NCBI GenBank assembly: GCA_029261925.1
Contig: JAJDAJ010000104.1
Location: 62,001-126,000, forward strand
Direction: 5' to 3'
From: Deltaproteobacteria bacterium
Lineage (GTDB): Bacteria; Myxococcota_A; UBA9160; SZUA-336
Length of the DNA: 64,000 nt
Of this stretch, positions 8,070 through 15,604 are shown in pieces. The notes under the pieces are model-generated. The model was not told the DNA's origin. It ran no database searches and saw only the letters and a list, made by a program, of their open reading frames with translations. Made by a program: the position numbers and the translations under genes. Position 1 is the stretch's first letter, and every line of letters starts with the position of its first letter.

Positions 8070-9449
8070 ATGCTCGACGCGCTGCGCGGGCTCGGTGCGG
8101 GCCTCTCGCGGCTGACCGAGCGCTGGATCCCGGACGCCTGGGTGATCTGCATGCTGCTGACACTGGCCGCGCTGGTGCTCGCGGTCGGTGGCGCGGGCGC
8201 TGGCGTCGACGAGGCGGTGCTGGCCTGGGGCGCCGGCGTCTGGGACCTGCTCGGCCTGGCCATGCAGTTCACGATCATCTTCGTGGCTGCACACGCCTGC
8301 GTGGCCTCGCGCCCGGCGCACCGGCTGATGGACCGGCTGGCGGGCCTGCCCGATCCGGGCCGCCCGGTGCAGGCGATCGCGCTGGTCGGCGCATTCTCGC
8401 TGGTGACGGGCTACATCAACGGCGCGCTCTGCCTGGTGGGGGGCGCGCTGCTGGTGCCGTTCGTGGCGCGGCGCAACCCGGGTGCCGACCTGCGGGTGCT
8501 GATCTGCGCGGCGTACCTGGGCCTGGGCACGGTCTGGCACGGTGGCCTCGCCGGCTCGGCGCCGCTGATCATGGCCACGCCGGGCAATCCGCTGCTCGAG
8601 CCGGCGAGCGGGGCCGCCGTCGTCGACCGCCTGTATCCGGTGAGCGAGACGCTCTTCCACCCCTTCAACCTGGCCTACCTGGTCTTCATCGGCGCCGTGG
8701 GCCTGATCGCGGTGACCCTGCTCCATCCCCGGAGCGGCGCGCAGACGCTCACGCCCGAGCAGGTCGAGCAGATCCTCCCCCGCCCGCCCGAGCCCGATCC
8801 GCCCGCGCGCACGCCCGCGGCGCGCATCGACCAGTCGCGCGTCTGGGTCTGGCTGGCCGCGCTGCTGCTGGCCTACCCGCTGGGACACGCCATCGTCACA
8901 CGCGGCTTCGGCAGCGCCTGGGGCATCAACGCGTACAACGCCACCTTCCTGGTCCTGGCGCTGCTGCTGCACGGTCGGCCCACGTCGTTCCTGCGCGCCT
9001 GCCGCGAGGGGGTGGACACGGCCTGGGGCATCATCGTGCAGTACCCGTTCTACGCGGGGATCTTCGGGCTGATGCAGCACACGGCACTCGGCGACCGGCT
9101 CAGTGCGCTCTTCGCCGGCTGGACCACCGAGCTGAGCTTCCCGTGGGTGGTCTACGCCTACTCCGGGCTGATGAACCTCTTCGTGCCATCCGCCGGCTCG
9201 AAGTGGCTGATCGAGGCGCCGTACCTGATCCCCGCCGGCGAGGAGCTCGGGGTGCCGGTGATCGCGACGCTGTTCGCGTACGCGTACGGGGACTCCACGA
9301 CGAACCTGATCCAGCCCTTCTGGGCGATCCCGATCCTGGCCGTCACGCGGACCCGGTTCGGCGAGGTCGTCGGCTACGCGTTCCTGGTCGCGCTGGCCTG
9401 CTTCCTGGCGAGCAGCGCGGTCGTGCTCGCCATGCCAGCGTTCCTGTGA
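8070..9449 (+). CDS. AtoE-family short-chain fatty acid transporter
   Basis: Inner-membrane permease of the AtoE/TIGR00366 family, which imports short-chain fatty acids such as acetoacetate or butyrate. ATG at 8070 gives 459 residues, the normal family length, beginning with an amphipathic segment and the conserved RLTERWIPDAWVICMLLT. About 11 hydrophobic segments follow, with conserved GYINGALCLVGGALL and PSAGSKWLIEAPYL motifs. An in-frame ATG at 8055 is possible but sits inside the promoter-like TATGCT (8054-8059). The stop overlaps the GTG of the following MFS gene (GTGA). Substrate specificity is family inference. Confidence 0.9.
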   Translation: MLDALRGLGAGLSRLTERWIPDAWVICMLLTLAALVLAVGGAGAGVDEAVLAWGAGVWDLLGLAMQFTIIFVAAHACVASRPAHRLMDRLAGLPDPGRPVQAIALVGAFSLVTGYINGALCLVGGALLVPFVARRNPGADLRVLICAAYLGLGTVWHGGLAGSAPLIMATPGNPLLEPASGAAVVDRLYPVSETLFHPFNLAYLVFIGAVGLIAVTLLHPRSGAQTLTPEQVEQILPRPPEPDPPARTPAARIDQSRVWVWLAALLLAYPLGHAIVTRGFGSAWGINAYNATFLVLALLLHGRPTSFLRACREGVDTAWGIIVQYPFYAGIFGLMQHTALGDRLSALFAGWTTELSFPWVVYAYSGLMNLFVPSAGSKWLIEAPYLIPAGEELGVPVIATLFAYAYGDSTTNLIQPFWAIPILAVTRTRFGEVVGYAFLVALACFLASSAVVLAMPAFL

Positions 9450-10708
9450 GCGACGCCCCCGCGTTCCTCGACTCGCCCCGCGGCCGCACCTTCCGCGCCC
9501 TGCGCCACGTCGGCTTCCGGCGCCTGTACACGGCGACGATGCTCTCGCAGCTCGGATTCTGGGTCGCGAACATGACCAACCAGGAGGTCGCGCGCTCGCT
9601 CAGCGCGGGCAGCCCGCAGGCGCTGGGGCTGCTGGTGATGTTCATGCACCTGCCGCAGCTGCTGCTGGCGCCGCTGACCGGCGTCGCCGCCGACCGCTTC
9701 AGCCGCCGCCGCATCATCATGGCGTCGTACTCCGCCAGCGCGAGCCTGGTCGCGCTGCTGGCGATCCTGCAGCACGCCGGGCTGCTGACGCTGCCGCTGC
9801 TGTACCTGATCGGGCTCGGCATCGGCACCGCCAATGCGTGGGTCGGCCCCTCGAACATGGCCGCGGTGGCCGACTCCGTGCCGCCGCGCGATCTGGCGAG
9901 TGCCGTCTCGCTGGGCTCGGTCGCGATGAACCTCACGCGCGTGGTCGGTCCGCTGGTCGCCGCGCTGGTCCTGGTCCGCTTCGGCCCGGCGCCGGCGTAC
10001 GCCACCTTCGCGCTCGCGCTGGTGCTGGTCATCTACCTGTTCTCGCGCGTGCAGCTGCGCGCGGTCCGGCGCGACACGAGCGTGGAGAGCGTTTGGGGCC
10101 GGCTGCGCACGGGCCTCGAGCACGCGCGCGAGCGCCACCCCGCCCTGCCCGTGCTGATCACCGTCAGCGTTCTGTCGGTCTTCGGCGTGTCGCACTCGAC
10201 GCTCCACCCGGCGTTCGCGCAGCACACCCTCGGCCGGCCCGAGCTCTTCCCGGTGCTCGGCGCGGCCACGGGGATCGGGGCGATCGTCGGTGCGCTGTCC
10301 ACGGGCGTGCGCGGCAAGCCCCTCTCGCTGCGGCGCTGCGGCCGGCACGTCGTCGCCTTCGGGGCGGCGCTCATGCTCTTCGGACTCACGCGCTCGCCGG
10401 CGACCGCGATCGCCGCGCAGGTGGTCGTGGGCTACTTCTACTTCTCGACGCTCACCATGCTGCAGACGCTCGTGCAGCAGGAGATCGACGACGCCAAGCG
10501 CGGACGCGTGATGAGCCTGTTCGGCGTGGGCTGGGGCGGGCTGATGACGATCGGCGGCCCCCTGATGGGTCAGGTCGCCGAGCACTGGCTGTCCACGCCC
10601 ATGACCATCTTCGCGGGTGGCGCGGTGTGCGCGGCGTTCGGGCTCTACCGCTGGATGGGTGGCGGCGACCGCCCCGGCGCTCCCCGGTATACTGCGGCGC
10701 CGGAATGA
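9446..10708 (+). CDS. MFS transporter (MFS_3 / EntS-like)
   Basis: Twelve-span major facilitator, 420 residues from a GTG that overlaps the AtoE stop by 4 nt. The N-terminus (RTFRALRHVGFRRLYTATML) and the loop GVAADRFSRRRIIMASY, the MFS motif A variant, place it in the MFS_3 'transmembrane secretion effector' group related to enterobactin exporter EntS. A second motif-A-like loop, ISTGVRGKPLSLRR, lies near the middle. Likely an exporter of a small organic molecule or metabolite; the substrate cannot be deduced. It sits between a fatty-acid permease and an alpha/beta hydrolase, all coupled. Confidence 0.88.
   Translation: MSDAPAFLDSPRGRTFRALRHVGFRRLYTATMLSQLGFWVANMTNQEVARSLSAGSPQALGLLVMFMHLPQLLLAPLTGVAADRFSRRRIIMASYSASASLVALLAILQHAGLLTLPLLYLIGLGIGTANAWVGPSNMAAVADSVPPRDLASAVSLGSVAMNLTRVVGPLVAALVLVRFGPAPAYATFALALVLVIYLFSRVQLRAVRRDTSVESVWGRLRTGLEHARERHPALPVLITVSVLSVFGVSHSTLHPAFAQHTLGRPELFPVLGAATGIGAIVGALSTGVRGKPLSLRRCGRHVVAFGAALMLFGLTRSPATAIAAQVVVGYFYFSTLTMLQTLVQQEIDDAKRGRVMSLFGVGWGGLMTIGGPLMGQVAEHWLSTPMTIFAGGAVCAAFGLYRWMGGGDRPGAPRYTAAPE
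10688..10693 (+). promoter_or_regulatory. Internal -10-like element TATACT before hydrolase gene
   Basis: TATACT followed by GCGG lies inside the 3' end of the MFS gene, 12 nt before the hydrolase ATG. It is identical over 8 bases (TATACTGC) to the icd promoter box, so the hydrolase may have its own start. Confidence 0.35.
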
Positions 10709-11559
10709 GCGAGCGACGACTCGAGATCGAGACCCGGGACGGGCTGAAGCTGGTGGCCGACGCGCGTGGCGACGCCGGCGCTCCCGGCGTGCTCTTCCTG
10801 CACGGCGGCGGTCAGACGCGCCACTCCTGGGGCGGCACCGCAAGGATCCTGGCGGGCGCCGGACGCCACACGGTCACGCTCGACATGCGGGGCCACGGCG
10901 AGAGCACCTGGTGCCCGGAGCGCAGATACCTGGTCTCGGACTTCGCGCGTGACATGCTCGAGGTGATCGACGCGGCGTTCGAGCGGCCGCCGGCGGTGGT
11001 CGGCGCCTCCCTGGGAGGCGTGGCCGCGCTGCTGGGCGTGGGCGAGAGCCCGCCGCCACTCCCGGCGGCGGCGGTCGTGCTCGTGGACATCTCCACGCGC
11101 ATCGAGGACGCCGGAGCGGAGCGGATCGCGTCCTGGATGCGGTCGCGTCCCGACGGCTTCGCGAGCCTCGACGAGGTGGCGGATGCCGTCGAGGAGTACA
11201 CGCGCGAGCGGCGCCGGCACCGGAATCTCAGCGGCCTCGAGAAGAACGTGCGCCTGGGAGCGGACGGACGCTACCGCTGGCACTGGGACCCGGGCTTCAT
11301 GAGCGGCGAGGGCCCCAGCGAGATCCGCGACCACGCCCGGATGATCCGCGCCGCGCAGCGCCTCGAGCTGCCGTCGCTCCTGGTGCGGGGCCGTCAGAGC
11401 GACGTGATCAGTCCCGAGGGCGCGCGCGAGTTCGTGGACGCCGCACCGCGGGCCGAGTTCGTCGACGTCTCGGGCGCGGGCCACATGGTCGCCGGCGACC
11501 GCAACGACGCCTTCACCGCGGCGGTGCGCGGCTTTCTCGACCGCGCCATGCCGCTCTGA
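10705..11559 (+). CDS. Alpha/beta hydrolase
   Basis: Soluble 284-residue hydrolase with a complete catalytic apparatus. The oxyanion strand is FLHGGGQTRHSW (32-42), the nucleophile elbow GASLGG carries Ser102, and GAGHM supplies His260. The acid residue is most likely the aspartate of SDVIS. DMRGHGES is the usual strand-4 motif. Its start ATG overlaps the MFS stop (ATGA). It resembles esterases and C-C hydrolases of the epoxide-hydrolase/bromoperoxidase-like group. Substrate unknown. A HIT-domain protein follows after 14 nt. Confidence 0.88.
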   Translation: MSERRLEIETRDGLKLVADARGDAGAPGVLFLHGGGQTRHSWGGTARILAGAGRHTVTLDMRGHGESTWCPERRYLVSDFARDMLEVIDAAFERPPAVVGASLGGVAALLGVGESPPPLPAAAVVLVDISTRIEDAGAERIASWMRSRPDGFASLDEVADAVEEYTRERRRHRNLSGLEKNVRLGADGRYRWHWDPGFMSGEGPSEIRDHARMIRAAQRLELPSLLVRGRQSDVISPEGAREFVDAAPRAEFVDVSGAGHMVAGDRNDAFTAAVRGFLDRAMPL

Positions 11560-11573
11560 GCCCGGAGCCCGGC

Positions 11574-11987
11574 TTGCCCGACACGATCTTCGATCAGATC
11601 CTCAGCGGCCAGATCCCCTCGTACACGGTGTACGAGGACGAGCAGGTCTACGCCTTCCTCGACATCCACCCGCTGTCGCCCGGACACACGCTGGTGATCC
11701 CGCGCGAGCGGCGCGCCTTCCTGCACGAGCTGAGCGACGAGTCCGCGGCCGCGATCGGACGCGTGCTGCCGCGCATCTGCCGCGCCGTTCTGGCCGCGAC
11801 CGGCGCGGAGCACTACAACGTGCTGCAGAACAACGGCGCGCCCGCGCACCAGGCCGTGTTCCACGTGCACTTCCACGTGATCCCGCGCATCGGCGACGCC
11901 GGTCTGGGCATCGGCTGGCCCGCGCGCAGGCTCGAGGCCGCCGAGGCCGAGCCGCTGCTCGGGGCCATCCGCGCCGCGCTCGACTGA
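11574..11987 (+). CDS. HIT-family nucleotide hydrolase/transferase
   Basis: Histidine-triad protein of 137 residues that hydrolyses nucleoside phosphoramidates, AMP-lysine-type adducts or dinucleotides. The triad H97-x-H99-x-H101 followed by IPR is exact, and the N-terminal TIFDQILSGQIPSYTVYEDE is the classic Hint-branch opening. The start is TTG at 11574, with CGGAG 8 nt before it. It appears to be the last gene of the AtoE-MFS-hydrolase unit and converges with the Trm112 gene 13 nt away. Confidence 0.93.
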   Translation: MPDTIFDQILSGQIPSYTVYEDEQVYAFLDIHPLSPGHTLVIPRERRAFLHELSDESAAAIGRVLPRICRAVLAATGAEHYNVLQNNGAPAHQAVFHVHFHVIPRIGDAGLGIGWPARRLEAAEAEPLLGAIRAALD

Positions 11988-12000
11988 GGACGCGGCGGGC

Positions 12001-12231
12001 TCAGGTCCCGGCGCTCAGCCCCCGCTCGCGCGCGCGCTCGAGCAGCTCGCGGCTCGCCGCCTCGTCCAGCTCGGTGGCCTCCTCGACCAGCATCACGGGC
12101 ACGTCGTCGCGCACCTCGTAGCGCAGACGCGACTCGGGACAGAACAGGAAGCCCTCGTCCTCGAAGTAGATCAGGGGCGCACGCGCGCGCGGGCAGCGCA
12201 GGATCCGGAGCAGCTCCGGATCGAGCGCCAT
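12001..12231 (-). CDS. Trm112 family protein
   Basis: Small 76-residue Trm112/YcaR-type protein. The order is the family's: LLRILRCPRARAPLIYF at 7-23, FLFCPESRLRYEVRDDVPVML at 28-48, then a charged helix. Family members are small zinc-ribbon-like partners that stabilise methyltransferases, but the cysteine set here is reduced to two, so metal binding is doubtful. The ATG overlaps the ferredoxin stop by 1 nt (TGATG). Pairing with a ferredoxin is frequent in proteobacterial genomes, without an agreed meaning. Confidence 0.85.
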   Translation of the reverse strand: MALDPELLRILRCPRARAPLIYFEDEGFLFCPESRLRYEVRDDVPVMLVEEATELDEAASRELLERARERGLSAGT

Positions 12232-12530
12232 CAGGCCGCGCGGAAGCGAGACGTCTCCGGCCCCAGCTCGAGCGAGTCGGCCTGGTCCGGGTGGATCTCC
12301 TTGGCGCGCTCGAAGAGCTTGCCCTCATCCTCGAGGTTGTTCGGGTCGGCCACGCAGCAGTCGACCGGGCAGACCTCCGCGCACTGCTCCCTGCCGTGAA
12401 AGCCAACGCACTCCGTGCAGAGCTGCGGATTGATCACGAACGTCTCCTCGCCCTCGGTGATGGCCTCGTTCGGGCACTCGGGCTCGCAGACTCCGCAGTT
12501 GATGCACTCCTCGGTGATCATCGTCGCCAT
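12231..12530 (-). CDS. 2[4Fe-4S] ferredoxin (YfhL-like)
   Basis: Electron-transfer protein of 99 residues. The first cluster motif is C9-x2-C12-x2-C15-x3-C19-P and the second is C38-x2-C41-x8-C50-x3-C54-P with C58. The eight-residue insertion in the second motif is typical of the YfhL/Allochromatium-type ferredoxins, which have low-potential clusters. The C-terminal extension is acidic. GAGGAG precedes the ATG. It lies between the RHH-type regulator and Trm112, same strand, with 22 nt upstream, so all three are probably one transcript. Confidence 0.93.
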   Translation of the reverse strand: MATMITEECINCGVCEPECPNEAITEGEETFVINPQLCTECVGFHGREQCAEVCPVDCCVADPNNLEDEGKLFERAKEIHPDQADSLELGPETSRFRAA

Positions 12531-12552
12531 GGGAAGGGGCTCCTCGCAGGGT

Positions 12553-12957
12553 TCAGTGTCTGAGGGAAGAATGGCCAGGTCCGGCGGGAAGCGTGCCCGC
12601 CAGGAGCTCTTCGCCGTCCCGCGCCAGGCGGAAGGCGAGCTGCTCCTCGCCGATTGCCTGCAGCCGCAGCTCGGTCGCCATCAGCTCGCGACCCAGGCGA
12701 ACCAGGCTCTTGAGCTGCGCCGCCGCCTCGCGATCGAGGCGCCGGACCGGCAGGTCCTTGAAGTTCGAGACGGACAGGTGTACATCCGGGACCTCACCTG
12801 TCCCCTCGCACAAGGGGCAGACCCGGCCCAGGGCCTCGCGGAGCACCTGCTCGACGAAGGCCGTCTGGTTGGGCAGCCGGCGCAGCGCCGCCGCGAGCTC
12901 GGGCTCGACGCGGAACGTCACGCGCTGCTTGTGCGGGGTCCGGGACTGACGCTTCAT
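12553..12957 (-). CDS. Putative ribbon-helix-helix DNA-binding protein with CxxC zinc-ribbon half
   Basis: Short protein (134 residues from ATG 12957) that I do not recognise by name. Residues 10-45 (QRVTFRVEPELAAALRRL then NQTAFVEQVLREAL) have the strand-helix-helix pattern of CopG/Arc-type repressors. They are followed by CPLCEGTG (47-54), like half of a DnaJ zinc finger, and a long charged C-terminal helical region. A perfect 8-bp inverted repeat lies 4 nt before the ATG and could be its own operator. An upstream ATG at 13023 gives 156 residues with a better GGGGG ribosome site, in which case the palindrome would be coding. It heads the ferredoxin-Trm112 unit. Confidence 0.6.
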   Translation of the reverse strand: MKRQSRTPHKQRVTFRVEPELAAALRRLPNQTAFVEQVLREALGRVCPLCEGTGEVPDVHLSVSNFKDLPVRRLDREAAAQLKSLVRLGRELMATELRLQAIGEEQLAFRLARDGEELLAGTLPAGPGHSSLRH

Positions 12958-12960
12958 GAC

Positions 12961-12979
12961 GTACAGCAGTTTGCTGTAC
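12961..12979. promoter_or_regulatory. 8-bp perfect inverted repeat, candidate operator
   Basis: GTACAGCA and TGCTGTAC separated by GTT, in the short region between the RHH-like gene and recQ. Size and symmetry suit a dimeric RHH or HTH repressor, here most simply autoregulation of the adjacent gene. Confidence 0.5.
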
Positions 12980-13022
12980 TTGATTCGAGAACGCAACCCC
13001 GCGCGCAGCGCGGCGAAATCCA

Positions 13023-13028
13023 TATAAT
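13023..13028 (+). promoter_or_regulatory. Consensus -10 hexamer TATAAT for recQ
   Basis: An exact TATAAT in otherwise very GC-rich DNA, 38 nt before the proposed CTG start of recQ and 27 nt before its GGAGG. No matching -35 is visible at 17 bp. Confidence 0.5.
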
Positions 13029-13060
13029 CCCCCGTAACTTCCCTCTGCCGGAGGTGTGTC

Positions 13061-14893
13061 CTGGATACGGACCACGAGGAGAAGCCGGCCCCTCCGGAGC
13101 GGAAGCGCACGCGCCGACGCCGGCGCTCCCGCCGATCGGGCCCGCGCCCGTCCTCGGACGAGGCGAACCCAGAATCGCTCGAGAGCGACCCCACAGCCCC
13201 TGCGGAGGTCGCCGACGCCGAGCCTCGCCCGGCCGCCGCGGCCGGGGGCGGCGCCGCTGCCGGCGGGGACGAGGGCGGCGGGGACGACCGCCCGCGACGC
13301 GAGGGCCGCCCGCGGCGACGCCGGCGACGCCGGCGGCGCTCCTCGGGCCCGGTCGACGAGCGCATGGCCCAGATGCTCGAGGTGCTGCGGCGCCAGTTCG
13401 GCCTGCGCCACTTCCGGCCCGGGCAGGAGGAGATCATCCGCGCGGTGCTCGACGGCAAGGACACCCTGGCGGTGCTGCCGACGGGCGGCGGCAAGTCGCT
13501 GACCTACCAGCTGCCGGCGCTGCTCATGGAGGGCACCACCGTGGTGGTGTCCCCGCTGATCGCGCTGATCCGCGACCAGTTCGAGAAGCTGCGCGCGACA
13601 GGCGTCGAGACCGTGCGCGTCGACAGCTCGCTGACCGGCACCCAGAAGGAGGAGGCGCTGGACCTGATCGAGGCCGGCGAGCAGAAGGTCGTGCTGATCA
13701 CGCCCGAGGGAGCGACCGGGCCGGTCTTCAAGAAGCGCGTGGCCAACCGCGAGATCTCGCTGCTGGTCGTCGACGAGGCCCACTGCGTCTCGGAATGGGG
13801 CCACGACTTCCGGCCCGCGTACCTCGCCCTGGGCGCGCTCGCCGAGGAATTCGGACGTCCGAGCGTGCTGGCGCTCACGGCCACGGCGCCGCCGCAGGTG
13901 CGCGAGGAGATCATCAAGCGCCTCGGGCTGGTCGACCCCACGGTGGTGGTCCGGCCGGTGGCCCGGCCCAACCTGCGCTTCGAGGTCAACGACTGCGAGA
14001 ACGAGGACGAGAAGCGGCGCGAGCTGATCCAGTACCTGCGCCGGCTGCGCCGCCCCGGCATCGTCTACTGCTCGACCGTCAAGGACGTGGAGGAGCTGGG
14101 CGCACTGTGCAAGCTGGCGCGCATCCCGGCCGAGATCTACCACGGCCGGCTCACGAAGGCCGAGCGCGACCACGCCCACAAGCGCTTCATGTCCTCGGGC
14201 AAGCGCATCGTGATGATCGCGACCAGCGCCTTCGGACTCGGTGTCGACAAGTCCGACATCCGCTACGTGATCCACTACCAGGTGCCGGGCTCGCTGGAGG
14301 CCTACGTGCAGGAGGCCGGTCGCGCCGGCCGGGACGGGCTTGCGGCGCGCTGCATCCTGCTCTGGGATCCCAAGGACATCTCGGTCCAGCGGCACTTCCT
14401 CTCGGAGGGGCCAGCCACGCGCTCGCAGATCAAGAAGGTCGTGCAGGGTCTGTCCGCCTGGAGCACCGACGGCCGCGCCGTGGATCCGGCGACCCTGGCG
14501 ATGGCCACCGAGGTCGGCGTGACGCGCACCAAGGCGATCCTCGAGGGACTCCGCGAGGCGGACCTGATCGCGGAGACCGACGGCGAGTTCGAGCTGCAGC
14601 AGGAGATCGAGATCAGCGAGGTCGTGCAGCTGCTCTCGAAGGGCAACGAGGAGCGCAAGACCACCGATCGGCGCCGCCTCGACAGCATCATCAACTACGC
14701 CAACAACGATTCGGAGTGCCGCGTGATCCACATCCGCCGCTACTTCGAGGACGGTGAGCCCCGGGCCTGCGGCGTCTGCGACGTCTGCGAGCCCAAGCTG
14801 CGGCGGAGAAGGCGCCGCTCCAAGGGCGGCGGGAGCGGCGGCAGTGGTCGTGGCTCGCGGCGCCCCGAGGGCGGCCGCGGGAGACGCGATTGA
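13061..14893 (+). CDS. RecQ-family ATP-dependent DNA helicase with basic N-terminal extension
   Basis: Superfamily 2 helicase that unwinds DNA 3'-5' in repair. The helicase core begins at MAQMLEVLRRQFGLRHFRPG and contains PTGGGKS (Walker A), VVDEAHC (DEAH box), ALTATAPP (motif III), QEAGRAGRDG (motif VI) and a Zn-binding C-terminal cysteine set (DSEC, ACGVCDVCEP). No HRDC domain is present. ATG 13364 has no ribosome site, whereas the same frame runs back to CTG 13061, preceded by GGAGG at 6 nt. From CTG the protein is 610 residues with a 101-residue tail of Arg-rich, acidic and Gly/Ala blocks. Between those two codons no ATG, GTG or TTG occurs in frame. Confidence 0.88.
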   Translation: MDTDHEEKPAPPERKRTRRRRRSRRSGPRPSSDEANPESLESDPTAPAEVADAEPRPAAAAGGGAAAGGDEGGGDDRPRREGRPRRRRRRRRRSSGPVDERMAQMLEVLRRQFGLRHFRPGQEEIIRAVLDGKDTLAVLPTGGGKSLTYQLPALLMEGTTVVVSPLIALIRDQFEKLRATGVETVRVDSSLTGTQKEEALDLIEAGEQKVVLITPEGATGPVFKKRVANREISLLVVDEAHCVSEWGHDFRPAYLALGALAEEFGRPSVLALTATAPPQVREEIIKRLGLVDPTVVVRPVARPNLRFEVNDCENEDEKRRELIQYLRRLRRPGIVYCSTVKDVEELGALCKLARIPAEIYHGRLTKAERDHAHKRFMSSGKRIVMIATSAFGLGVDKSDIRYVIHYQVPGSLEAYVQEAGRAGRDGLAARCILLWDPKDISVQRHFLSEGPATRSQIKKVVQGLSAWSTDGRAVDPATLAMATEVGVTRTKAILEGLREADLIAETDGEFELQQEIEISEVVQLLSKGNEERKTTDRRRLDSIINYANNDSECRVIHIRRYFEDGEPRACGVCDVCEPKLRRRRRRSKGGGSGGSGRGSRRPEGGRGRRD

Positions 14894-15591
14894 CACACCC
14901 GATCCTGCACCTGGAGGAGATCTCTCCCGAGATCTACCAGGTGTCCGACCTGCTGCTCGAGCGGTTCTCGCGGCTCAACCTCTGGCTCTTCGATCTCGAG
15001 GCCACCGGCCTCGACACGACCCGCGAGCGCGTCACCCAGATCGCCGGGATCATGATGCGCCACGGCGAGATCGACGCGTCGTCGGCCTTCACGCAGTTCG
15101 TCGAGCTGCCCGAGGGCGTCGAGATCCCGCAGGTCGTGCGCGAGCTCACGCAGATCACGCCGGAGAAGCTCGAGGGTGCGCCCCCGTTTCCCGACGCCTG
15201 GCGCATGCACCTCGAGGCGGCGGAGGGCGCCGACGTGTGGATGGGCCAGAGCGTCTTCGAGTTCGACGTGCCCCTGCTCCTGACCGAGTTCGAGCGCCAC
15301 GGCATGCCTCTCGAGCTGCCGGGCATCCTCGACTCGGTGGCGCTGGCCACCTGGCTGCTCGGCTCGCCCGGCGACAGCGAGCGCTGGAGCACGTCGCGCC
15401 TGATCCACCACTTCAGCGTCGATACCGGCGACCTGCGCCGCCACGACGCCCTCGACGACGTGAAGATCCTCGGACGCATCCTGCGGCCCATGCTCCAGCA
15501 GATCCGCCAGGGGCACGCCGACCGCGTCCACATCCCGGCTGGCAGTCCAATCGACGTGCGCCGCCACGCACCCGTGCGCAGCGAGGGCTGA
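14890..15591 (+). CDS. DEDDh 3'-5' exonuclease (DnaQ-like)
   Basis: Cytoplasmic 233-residue exonuclease of the DnaQ/oligoribonuclease/RNase T superfamily. Exo I is FDLEATG (D35, E37), Exo II is FEFDVPLL, and Exo III is HDALDDVKI with the DEDDh histidine and last aspartate. The start is TTG at 14890 overlapping the recQ stop (TTGA), so it is coupled to RecQ. The pairing suggests joint DNA end processing, an inference from coupling. No DNA polymerase domain or BRCT is fused. Confidence 0.88.
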   Translation: MTHPILHLEEISPEIYQVSDLLLERFSRLNLWLFDLEATGLDTTRERVTQIAGIMMRHGEIDASSAFTQFVELPEGVEIPQVVRELTQITPEKLEGAPPFPDAWRMHLEAAEGADVWMGQSVFEFDVPLLLTEFERHGMPLELPGILDSVALATWLLGSPGDSERWSTSRLIHHFSVDTGDLRRHDALDDVKILGRILRPMLQQIRQGHADRVHIPAGSPIDVRRHAPVRSEG

Positions 15592-15604
15592 GCCCGGGTC
15601 GCGA

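Noticed and set aside
13056..13502. 148-codon frame starting GTG 13056 right after GGAGGT, an alternative to the recQ CTG start
   Set aside because: Ribosome site would be directly adjacent to the GTG, and the product is Arg/Ser/Ala noise with no domain.
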